Assembly (NCBI GenBank): GCA_900323505.1 | Contig: OOIN01000003.1 | Location: 186,001 to 250,000, forward strand | Source: Ustilago trichophora | Lineage: Eukaryota; Basidiomycota; Ustilaginomycetes; Ustilaginales; Ustilaginaceae | Reading direction: 5' to 3' | DNA length: 64,000 bases | Shown: piece by piece, positions 29,219 to 37,987 of the stretch | Position numbering within the stretch: the first letter of the stretch is position 1 | Layout: each line of letters starts with the position of its first letter | Notes under the pieces: generated by a model | Seen by the model: only the letters and a program-made list of their open reading frames with translations | Told to the model about the DNA's origin: nothing | The model's database searches: none | Translations under genes and position numbers: made by a program

Positions 29219-29483
29219 GGTTGCTTGTTGGTTGGCTGCCAAAGGTGGGGGAAAAGCTTCGATTGCGGACCTTGGCTGGTTATATGCTACGCAAGAGGAA
29301 AGGCTGAGTATTTGAGCAAAGAGAGAAAGAACAACAACTCAGCCTGGTTCGAGGAGGATTACACTGTTACGAATGCAGGCCAATGCACTCCATGACCACA
29401 ATGTGGAGCGAAGAGAAGAGGCAAAAGTAATTACGCGTCTCCCCTCTCTCTCTCTCAATCGGGACAAGATGAAATTTGAGATA

Positions 29484-29508
29484 TACTGTACTGTACTGTA
29501 CTGTACTG
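29484..29508. repeat. (TACTG)5 pentamer repeat
   Basis: Five tandem TACTG units followed by TACAG. The array contains four overlapping copies of the TACTGTA heptamer that recurs in other intergenic parts of the window. Confidence 0.95.
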
Positions 29509-29904
29509 TACAGAGTATGTTGAAACGACAGCGCATCAAAAATATCCTTTTTAGAGCGCATTTTTTGGACTTTTTCCCTCTTTCGCCGAGCACTGCACAG
29601 CACAGCACAGCGTGGCGCAACGCAACGCAACGCACGCGCCCACACACACTACTCACACTCACAAACCAACACTTTTTTTGATTCCTCTCTCTCTCCTTCC
29701 CTTTCAGCTCTGTCTGCTCGCCATCAAGAACACCATATCACTCCAGACCACATTCGTCAAGAGTCAATTTCAGCATCATATCTCATCCCAAGGATCTACC
29801 TCGTGGTATCAATCGCGCTATACGAGCTAAGAGCTTAGTCAAGAACCTTCCCCATCTAAACGAACAACAGTGTTGGGTTCTTCCACCGCGACTTCTATCC
29901 CACA

Positions 29905-29910
<6 letters not shown>

Positions 29911-29938
<28 letters not shown>
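29911..29938. repeat. (TC)14 microsatellite in the Mob2 leader
   Basis: A perfect TC run ends 58 bp before the Mob2 start codon, most likely in the 5' untranslated region or core promoter; pyrimidine-rich leaders are common in this window. Confidence 0.95.
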
Positions 29939-29946
<8 letters not shown>

Positions 29947-29996
29947 CAGAACCACAACACTAGAAGCAGACTCCTCTCTGGTCCATCTCCGCCAGC

Positions 29997-30878
29997 ATGT
30001 CATTCTTCAACTCCCTCGGCCGATCCATGGGTCGCTCATCCCGACCTAAAAAGTCACCCACCCATCCCAACATGCCCACCTTTGACCCTTCCAGCATTGG
30101 CAACGCCTCATCTGGCTATCCACGATCTCCAACCTCTCCATCCTCCTCCTCCTCGGCGCTCGGTCTCGGATCCAACGGCAAACCCCTCTACCTCTGTCAA
30201 CCCTTCGTCGGAGCATCCCTCGTCAAAGGCAGCCTTAAAACCATCTCGAGCGTCCCCAAGTACGTCGATCCAAAAGAATGGATCGCCGTCAACCTCTTTG
30301 ATTTTTTCAACAATCTCAACCAGTTCTACGGTGTCCTGACCGAATTCTGCACCGTCTCTTCCAATCCCACCATGTCCGCTGGTCCCGGTCTGGACTATAC
30401 GTGGATCGATCAGAATCGCAAACAGGTCAAACTCCCCGCACCTCAATACATCGACTACGTCATGACTTGGGTTGGAGGTCTGCTCTCCGACGAAGCCACT
30501 TTCCCTACAAAAGCAAGTCGAGATTTCCCTCCGACGTTTTTGACCACATGCAAGCATATCTACAAGCAACTCTTGCGAGTTTTTGCACACATCTACCATG
30601 CACAGTATCAGTATTTGGTTCATCTGTGTTGCGAGGGTCATTTCAACAGTTTGTTTGCTCATTTCGTCGCTTTCGGTACCGAAAATAGACTCTTTGACTA
30701 TAGAGACTTCAAATATTCGGGCACTCAAGCCTCTGCAACCGCATCAGGCGCAGGTGCGAATTCGGGCATGCAAAGTCCAACAGCTGCAGGTGGGGTTGGT
30801 TATCCTGGCGTATGCGATTTGATCGAAAAATGGGTAGAGATGGCCGTTTTAGGTCCGGAATGCATCGGTCAGCGCTAG
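29997..30878 (+). CDS. MOB2: Mob2-type NDR kinase activator
   Basis: Mob2 proteins bind and activate NDR kinases (Cbk1, Orb6 or Ukc1) in the RAM/MOR pathway for polarity and cell separation. The 293-aa product has a basic, Ser-rich N-terminus, then the MOB fold from residue 63: KPLYLCQPFVGASLVKGSLK, DPKEWIAVNLFDFFNNLNQF and GPGLDYTWIDQNRKQVKLPA. PQYIDYVMTWV and EGHFNSLFAHFVAFG fit Mob2 better than Mob1. Of the four zinc ligands of Mob1, C118 and H198 are present, but the second Cys is N123 (SSNPTM) and the second His is Q203 (HIYHAQYQ), so the zinc site is probably lost, in line with the degenerate site of yeast Mob2. The last 50 residues carry an Ala/Gly/Ser insert. Confidence 0.88.
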   Translation: MSFFNSLGRSMGRSSRPKKSPTHPNMPTFDPSSIGNASSGYPRSPTSPSSSSSALGLGSNGKPLYLCQPFVGASLVKGSLKTISSVPKYVDPKEWIAVNLFDFFNNLNQFYGVLTEFCTVSSNPTMSAGPGLDYTWIDQNRKQVKLPAPQYIDYVMTWVGGLLSDEATFPTKASRDFPPTFLTTCKHIYKQLLRVFAHIYHAQYQYLVHLCCEGHFNSLFAHFVAFGTENRLFDYRDFKYSGTQASATASGAGANSGMQSPTAAGGVGYPGVCDLIEKWVEMAVLGPECIGQR

Positions 30879-31320
30879 AAGAAAAAAAGGATAAGGTTGA
30901 TGACAATTCATGTCAGGTAGTGAATTGGATGTACCATAGCTTTTTGCACAGCGTTTGTTTGAACGACAATACATCAAAATGTTGCTCGCAATTGCTGCTT
31001 CATCCTGACATGAATGAAAAAGCAAGTTTGAATGTGAATTGACCCAATTCACAATATCGCTTCAAGCGACCATCAAGGCTTTCTTGCTACGCACCAATGC
31101 ATCGCACTCTCTCACCCGCTCAACACCCGCACACTGATCCGAATGAACGCAACAGAAATGCAATTGCAGAAAAGTCGATATAAAAGACAAATTACAGATC
31201 GAAGAAGGAAGAGAGAGAAAGAGAGAAAGGAAGGCAAGATACACTGCAACTAGCCGAACGCTAAAGCTATTTTTGAATTTCGAAAAGGCAGCAACACATT
31301 GATGGAAGCAACGCTTCTTT
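30879..31320. other. Convergent 3' interval, Mob2 / Arb1
   Basis: 442 bp between converging genes, AT-richer with a GA-rich patch (about 31201-31232). No gene or structured element recognised. Confidence 0.45.
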
Positions 31321-33318
31321 TTACGCCTTACCCTTGGCGAAGAGCTTAGCCTTTTCAATGGCTTCTGCGGAAGCCTTGACGAGCTGCTTCTTGTAGTCCT
31401 GAATCGAGACGTCCGACTTGGAGAGGTTGACAATCTTCCTATCCTTGACTTCCCACAGGTCCTCTGCGACCTGGCTGATAAGTCGGAAGTCGTGCGAAAC
31501 AATCACGACTCCTCCTTCAAACTCCTTGATCGCCTGGGCGAGCGCATCGATCGAGGTCATGTCCAAGTGGTTGGTGGGCTCGTCGAGCAGCAATACGTGA
31601 GGCTGTTCCATGGCAAGCTGCGAGAAGACAACTCGGTTACGGAGACCATCGGACAAGGTACGGATGGGTGCGGTCTGGTGCGCACCAGAGAGACCGAAAC
31701 GTCCAAGCTGTCCACGCCAGAACTGGAGATCCTTGTCGGGGAACTTCTCCTTGTACTTGGACTCCATGTACTCGAGCGGCGACTTGTCGTATGGCAACTG
31801 ATCAGCAGAGTGCTGCGAGTACTTGCCGAGCTTGAGACCGGCGTGCCTCTGGACGGTACCCTCGACAGGGTTAAGAGCACCAGTGATGAGGTTCAACAGC
31901 GTCGATTTACCCGTACCGTTCTGACCGACGATCGCCACTCTCGAGTCCATGTCGATACCGAAGCTGAGGTCCTTGTAGAGGTAGTCCTTCTTCTCACCGC
32001 TGTACGAGAAGGCAACGTCGCTGAAGGCGATGATGGGAGGAGGCATCTTGCGGACATCCTCAAAGTTGAAGCGGAGCGGCTTGGGTGCCCAAACGGGCTC
32101 AATGAGACCGGCAGCCTCCATCTTGTCGATGATCTTCTGCTTGGACTTGGCCTGCTTGACCAAGTTGGCGTAGGTACCGGCGGAAGCAATGAACTTCTTG
32201 ATGTGGGCAATCTCTTCCTGCTGCTTGGCGTAGGCCTTCATCTGGTTGGTCTCGTTCTCCTCCTTGGTTCGGACGTAGGTCGAGTAGTTACCACCGTAGG
32301 TCAAAAACTTCTTCTGAGGGGTGAGGTCGAGGATGTTGGTGCAGACCGAGTCCATGAAATCGGCCGAGTGCGAGGTGAGAACCAAGATGTGGTTGTAGGT
32401 CGAGAGATAAGCCTCGAGCCAAACGACGGCTTCCAAATCCAAGTGGTTGGTAGGCTCGTCGAGCAAGAGCAAGTGTGGCTTGATGAAGAGGGCCTTTGCG
32501 AGGGTGACACGCATCCTCCAACCACCAGACATGTCCTTGGTGGGCTTCTTCATCATCTCGGGTGAGAAACCAAGACCGTGCAAGATCATACCGGCCTTGG
32601 TCTCGAAGGTGGCAGGGTCGAGCTCCTCGAGCTCTTCGTACTTCATCTCGAGGGCGACCTCGTCGATGTTATCGGCGACCGACATGTCCTCGATCTCCTT
32701 TTCGAGCTTGGCGACCTTCTCCTTGGCAGAAGCGACAATGTAGTCGACAGCGTTGACATCGGAGGGCTCGGCCTCACCAGAGACGATGTGAATGTCGATG
32801 TGCTCGGGAATCTCGACGTCACGAGCAGCGAGGGCGGCAAGGAAAGTGGTCTTACCGGAACCGTTCTCACCGAGGAGACCGTAACGCTGACCGTAGTTGA
32901 GGTTGATGGTGGCGGTGTCGATGAGGAGACGACCGTGGAAGGACATGGTGAAGTTGTCAATGTGGATATCACGGCTCTGCTTGTCCGAGGTGATGACACC
33001 GGAAGCCTTACGCTCGGTAGCGATGGCAAGCTTCTTCATGTTGAGATCCTCCGTCGAAGTGTTGGCAGAGAGGTTGGTCATGGGGGTCTCGGAGGTGCCG
33101 TTGGTGGTGCCAGACTTGGAGGAAGACTTGGACGACTTTTCGCCCTTGGCGGCGGCCTTGGCAGCCTTTTCGCTGTTGATTATCAAAAGTAGAAGGTCGA
33201 AATGCAATGAGAATGGACGGAGTCAGTCATGCTTGCCACTTTTATCTGAGCGACGATCTTGTTGAGGCAGAAATACTTACGCCTGACGCTTGGCCTTGGA
33301 AGCGGAAACGGGAGGCAT
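31321..33318 (-). CDS. ARB1: Ribosome-associated ABC-F ATPase Arb1, spliced
   Basis: A soluble twin-ATPase of the ABCF2 type needed for ribosome biogenesis and stalled-ribosome handling. Exon 1 (33281-33318) codes [12 protein letters not shown] plus two bases of the next codon. A 108-bp intron (33173-33280; GTAAGT...ACAG) follows, and exon 2 runs 33172-31321. The product is 629 aa. Cassette 1 has Walker A GENGSGKT (114-121), signature [16 protein letters not shown] and Walker [13 protein letters not shown]. Cassette 2 has GQNGTGKS, the characteristic second signature [16 protein letters not shown] and [11 protein letters not shown]. The N-terminal MPPxxxxKxKRQ...KxAxKxxxK lysine-rich start is that of Arb1/ABCF2. 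There are no membrane segments, as expected. Codon use is strongly biased to C-ending codons, suggesting high expression. Confidence 0.96.
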
Positions 33319-33706
33319 GTTGGCGGATCAACAAAAGCTGTGAAGTAGAAGCGAACTGTTGAAGGTAATACGCAACAAGTGAATGGTGCGATTGGAAGAA
33401 CGAGACGGTAGATAAAGTCTCGAAGGTACGATTCCTAAAAGTGACCTTAGCTCGGCAAGCCTGCTTGACCGCGGGAACTTGACGAAGAGTAAAAAGGTCG
33501 ACGTTGGGGAGTCGGTGTGAAAGAAAGAAAAGCAGTACGGGACGAAAAGGTCGCAGCTGCGGTTGAGGGAGAGGTGGTGGTGGTGGTGGCGAAGGTGGTA
33601 GCAATGGTGACGGCGAGTTGCGTTACTTCCAGATCAACCCTGTCTGTCTCTCTGGTTGGCTGGTGTACTGTACGATGTGCGAGGTTGTGCTTTGTGCTGC
33701 TGAGCC

Positions 33707-33737
<31 letters not shown>

Positions 33738-34809
33738 TTCTGTGGTTCGAGCGTCACAGAGGAGCAGAGCAGCAAATCGATTTCGCGCTTCTTGGAAATT
33801 TTTGACTTTTGACGTGCCTCTTGAGAATGAGAAGGGGAAGCCAACTGTGCTGAGCTGCCTTGGGAATTTCTAAAAGGCTCGTGCCAGAAGGACACTTCTG
33901 AAAAGCAACAAAAATTTCCACCTTTTTTTTTTTTTTTTTTTTTCTCTCCTCGGTTTCCAAAAATTTCGACCTTCTGGCGAGAGAGACTCGCCACGCACCG
34001 ATTACGCCGATGCTGTGCTCTGAGCCACACATCGGGCAACTAAACAACTTGTACCGAAAAGTTTTTCGTTCTTTGTGCAAGAAACGTGTGCTGTGTGAAA
34101 TGGTACACATCTCGTTGGCCACAAAAAGACACCGAACACGACAGTGTACAGATGCTGCTCTGGGATCGCTCTTGCGCCACGCTGCATGATGATTCTCACT
34201 GCCGAGCAAGCCCTTCAAACATCAACGCACCACACTCATAATGTTGAGGCTCTTCAATCTTGTGCAAAGAACGATGAAACCGTCAGCTGCGTCGTACAAC
34301 AGTTGTGCTTGAAGCACTGATTCTCACTGTAGATCACTCGTCCAAAGCCGTGAGACCTCTAACAACGTTGTTAAAAGCTAGAGGTGAGCTGCGAAAGAAC
34401 TGACGAGCTTTGCTGTTCGCTTACCGAAATGCTCTTTTCCGATGCTGTAGCGAAGGCCAGATCCAAACCCGAATGACGCAGATCTGCAGCATGAACCCGA
34501 CTGCGGAGAGCCGCTTGATCAACTTTGAACGAGTCGCACGAGTTCGAGTATTCGGCTTAACAAGTCGAAATCAAAAATTGCCTCAACTCGAGATCTTCCG
34601 GTTCCGAATGGCGCGCAACCGTTTTGGCACTTTTTTTGTACTCTTTGCATACCCTTCTTCTCACCACCTTCTCCCTACCTTTTCCGCCGAATAGCATCCT
34701 CATATCCACGGCGACGTATCACTACACACCTCGCCAACTCGCGCATACGCAATATCGCTATCAACATCTCACGGATCCAGCCAACACGCAATTCGGAGAA
34801 GTCGACACC
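33319..34809. promoter_or_regulatory. Divergent interval, Arb1 / mL41, with poly-T tracts
   Basis: Nearly 1.5 kb between divergent starts. It has two long interrupted T tracts (33707-33739 and 33923-33943), a TACTGTA at 33666-33672, and T-rich sequence just before the mL41 leader. No supported coding frame or RNA gene was found. Confidence 0.5.
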
Positions 34810-35374
34810 ATGTTCAAACCTACGCAGGTAGCATGCTCCAAAGCGAGCCGATTGCCGCTCACCTCGAAAAAGGCCAATCGTGACTTCTACAAGGGCACAC
34901 GTACCGGCAACATCATGCGTCGCAAACGTATCGCCACCGCAGATCCCCGTGGTAACCAACTCTACGACAAGAATGGAAACCAACGTTACTGGCATTTGAA
35001 GACAAAGCAGATCGATGAAGCTAGAATTCCGGCCTATGTCGTTCCTCCAGGTCTCGCAGAGACAAAGGTAAGTTGAAATGCTCCCCCTTTTCAACACCTG
35101 CACCACATGATTGCGGCTGACAAAAGCAAGATTGCTGACATTGATTCTGTTGGTTGCTGGAGCATAGTTGCGACCATATGTATTCGCAGGAGCAAACAGC
35201 GAAGGTGGTGTGTCGAGGAAGGGCAAATTCGGATTGCCCGAGTATCCTAGGATGGACGCAAACGGTTTCGACGGCACCTACTACAGATCCGTCATCGGTG
35301 ACATGCTGCAAAAGCGCAGGATCAAGGAACAGCAGGATGAGGACAGGAGACTTGCCGCTCTCCCTCGCAACTAG
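34810..35374 (+). CDS. MRPL27: Mitochondrial large-subunit ribosomal protein mL41 (MRPL27), spliced
   Basis: A component of the mitochondrial 54S ribosomal subunit. Exon 1 (34810-35067) and exon 2 (35168-35374) join in phase 0 across a 100-bp intron (GTAAGT...ATAG), giving 154 aa. The N-terminus carries LTSKKANRDFYKGTRTGNIM (residues 17-36), the mL41 pattern LTxKxxxxxYYKGxR(T)G, followed by a basic patch. The segment IPAYVVPPGLAETKLRPYVF spans the splice join and matches the family's YVVPxL...LxPYV. The C-terminus has a lineage-specific helix ending LQKRRIKEQQDEDRRLAALP. A basic N-terminus is consistent with mitochondrial import. The intergenic gaps on either side are UTR-like. Confidence 0.9.
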
Positions 35375-35759
35375 ACCCTTCTCTCTGCGCAGCTAGCCTG
35401 CTATGCGGGACAGCAACCATAGCAGCAGCGCTTCCTTGCCTTCCACCATAGGCTTATACAGGCTAACTAGCTCGGCCATTCCCAGCTCATCGTAACACCT
35501 TCCCGTTCACCGTTCACCGATATCATCCCACTTGTATTTGTACCCTAATCAAAAAGCATTCCGTGTCTTCCATTCTTGTCCCATTTGCCTCGATCCGATT
35601 GCCCAATCAATCCTGCGAGCTGCTTTCTAAACTGCTAGCACTTCTGAGAAAAAAGATCTTGAAAATAAAAAGAAGGAAGGAATGTTTCCAGCATCAAACA
35701 AGGGTCTCAGAAGTTGAGCCCTGCCGATCAATGAGGGGGAAAAAATATAAAAAGAATGG

Positions 35760-35863
35760 TGACAAGAGTGGGATTCGAACCCACGCCCGAAGATAGCAGG
35801 TCTTCCTGATCGCTCAGGATATCTTCCTTAATGCTACGCCTTAGACCACTCGGCCATCTTGCC
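35760..35863 (-). tRNA. tRNA-Leu (AAG anticodon) with intron
   Basis: The minus strand folds as a tRNA. Acceptor arm GGCAAGA pairs with TCTTGTC (one G-T), and the D-arm is GCCGAGTGGTCTAAGGC. The anticodon stem TAGCA/TGCTA encloses loop TT-AAG-G...C, and there is a long class II variable arm. The T-arm is GTGGGTTCGAATCCCAC and the discriminator base is A at 35760. The anticodon is at 35827-35829. A 26-base intron (35800-35825) sits one base after the anticodon, the standard nuclear position. The A and B box sequences are intact, so it should be transcribed by RNA polymerase III. The 385 bp between the mL41 stop and this gene hold no other feature. Confidence 0.95.
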
Positions 35864-36067
35864 TTCGATGAATAAGTTGACATAGTATAGTCAATATATA
35901 CCGCCATTGCTTCTGAGGCACGCATGCGCCTGCCCTTCACCAAAACTGAGACTAATTTTAGGGTGTCTCAGGCAACAGCAGGGTATAGATTGAGGCAACA
36001 AGATGCTAGACTATAGCTGAACAGGACTAACGACAACGATGATATGATATGATCTGTATGTGGAAGG

Positions 36068-37459
36068 CTAGGTGGCTGCGATAGATAGTGTTTCCATAGA
36101 CGGAGTGACGGCTGATGCGCTGGCCTGAAGCCTTTCTGCTCTCCTCTCAGCCTCGATGGCTTTTTCGATGGTCGACTCGAGCTCGGCCCGACGCATAGCA
36201 TTCTTCCTTTCAAAGCCCTGGATGAGCAATCGAACGCTCTCGATGGACGCGAGTAGCACGTTTGGATCCATTCCCGCCGGCAGGGCTCCCTTGATACTTG
36301 TCTTGCTCTCTAGCCCTTCCGGCATGACCAACGATGACGGCTCTCGCTTCTCGTCCTGAGCAGAGTCATCTTCATCTGCATCGATCGAGGTATCGGCATT
36401 GTCCATTGAAGTACGGCGCGGAGCAAAGGAAGAAACAAAGAGTTTACTTGGGCTCGATGCTGGTGTCTGCAATCTGGCGATAGTGGGTATGAGGACGTCG
36501 TCATTGTTAAGCGCTTTGGTCGGGCTCGCGGCGACGGGAGAGAAAGGGTTCATGTTGGCATCGCTTCCGAGTACCGGTGTGAACTTGGCCCTGTTTGTGG
36601 CACGCGGACTGCCCGCGTGAGCAGCTCCCAGGACACGAGCTACCGCACTGAGGCTCTCCTTCTCCGGACTAGCCGCCACAGCAACAGAGGACTCTTTTGC
36701 AGTTGATGACATAGTCACAGCACCAGAAGAGGCAGATACAACAGCTTCCCAGTCATCAGGCCCGTACTGTCGCGCAAGGAAGTCGGACATGATCTTGACC
36801 TTGCGTCGTAGGGATTCCACCTCGAGCGTCTTGTCCTCGTTGTCGCGCTGGAGGCCTTTGAGGATCATCTCTTGAGAGAGGAATTCGCGTTCGAGCTTGA
36901 CAGCTGCTGCTCGTGTAAGACCTTTCTCGGAAGAGCTCGAGGTGTTGTTGCCTTTGGATGGCTTTGTGCGTTCCTTCTCGGCTTGCAAGTCGCGTTGGAG
37001 CTGCGAGACGCTCTTTTCGAGCTCGAGGATGCGTTGATTCTTCAACTGGACCGTATCCATCAGCTCATCCACTTGCGCCCATGCTGCTTCTTCGCCATTC
37101 TCATCACCGATGTTTTCGTCTTCGTTGAGATAGCCAGCTTCGGGTGTGTTGTCGTCTGCAGCCTGGCGATAGCTGTTCGAGTGTGCGCGTTGGGAGTGTG
37201 TCTCATCTTGGTTGTTCTGGGTGGGCTCATAGTCCTCCTCTGCTTCATCGTGCTTTTCAAGAGCGGCGTTGCCAAGCGAAGGTGAGGCAGCATCGGGGTT
37301 GAGAGACGTGCGACGAGATGATGAGCGGGTGGTCGAGGTGGAAGATGATGGTGCGAGGTGGGACGAGGGATCCATGGAGGGGAGAATTGAGCTCCTTCTG
37401 TGGATGCGTTTGAGCAGTTGCCTGCGCGGCGTCTGTGGAGGTAGGCGTGACGAGTCCAT
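36068..37459 (-). CDS. Coiled-coil hypothetical protein, 463 aa
   Basis: I do not recognise a named family. The N-terminus is basic and Ser-rich (MDSSRLPPQTPRRQLLKRIH). Residues about 115-150 are acidic. Two coiled-coil segments follow: VDELMDTVQLKNQRILELEK (about 131-150), running on into SVSQLQRDLQAEKERTK, and then KLEREFLSQEMILKGLQRDN running on into EDKTLEVESLRRKVKIMSDF (about 184-223). Next comes ARQYGPDDWEAVV. The C-terminal half is disordered until a final helical stretch (LESTIEKAIEAERRAERLQA, near 430-450). This layout would suit a cytoskeletal or spindle-pole adaptor, but that is only a suggestion. The ATG at 37459 is the first true start that avoids leader sequence. It is divergent from Bre2. 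Confidence 0.7.
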   Translation of the reverse strand: MDSSRLPPQTPRRQLLKRIHRRSSILPSMDPSSHLAPSSSTSTTRSSSRRTSLNPDAASPSLGNAALEKHDEAEEDYEPTQNNQDETHSQRAHSNSYRQAADDNTPEAGYLNEDENIGDENGEEAAWAQVDELMDTVQLKNQRILELEKSVSQLQRDLQAEKERTKPSKGNNTSSSSEKGLTRAAAVKLEREFLSQEMILKGLQRDNEDKTLEVESLRRKVKIMSDFLARQYGPDDWEAVVSASSGAVTMSSTAKESSVAVAASPEKESLSAVARVLGAAHAGSPRATNRAKFTPVLGSDANMNPFSPVAASPTKALNNDDVLIPTIARLQTPASSPSKLFVSSFAPRRTSMDNADTSIDADEDDSAQDEKREPSSLVMPEGLESKTSIKGALPAGMDPNVLLASIESVRLLIQGFERKNAMRRAELESTIEKAIEAERRAERLQASASAVTPSMETLSIAAT

Positions 37460-37987
37460 GTTTTTAATCCTGCTTTGTCGATAAGGAGTGTAGAATGATG
37501 ATGGAAGGTTTGATGATTGGTGATGAGCTAGGAGGAGGGACCAGGACCTTTTGCGGGAAAGTGTTGTTCTCCGCTCAGTCCAACTGTTCGAAAAAGTAAC
37601 ACATACAGTACAGTACGCACACACGCACCGTCGAAATGAACATGGCAGCGCATCGCTTTGTGGGAAAATTGAACGAGAAAATTAAGAAAATGTGTATTTT
37701 TTGTGTGGAATATAATAAAATGCCAAAATATTCACTGCAGAACAGCACTTTATCCACGACGCGCGACGCGGAATTGACCAACAGAGGGATTGCGCACTGC
37801 AACGGAGAGAAAGAACAAGACAAGTCGTCACGTGGAGAGTGGAGAGTGGAGCTGTGAGCAAGGGTCCGGCAAAATGACCTTGATGGCTTCCTTCCTTCTT
37901 GGCACCTTTTTCGTCCTTCTCTCCCTTACAATCGCTGCCTCTGCATCCAACCACACTGCTGATACTTTCAGTCGCAACGCTCATGTC
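37460..37987. promoter_or_regulatory. Divergent promoter interval, coiled-coil gene / Bre2
   Basis: 528 bp between divergent starts, with two overlapping TACAGTA heptamers at 37604-37615. The Bre2-proximal part (37874-37987) is pyrimidine-rich and also happens to be open in the Bre2 frame. Confidence 0.5.

Larger units (their letters stand above)
29219..29996. promoter_or_regulatory. Divergent promoter interval, Ddi1 / Mob2, rich in short repeats
   Basis: 778 bp between divergent starts with four kinds of simple repeat: (TACTG)5 at 29484-29508, CAGCA-type and ACGCA-type pentamer runs (about 29595-29632), and (TC)14 at 29911-29938. No TATA box or RNA gene was seen. Confidence 0.6.
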
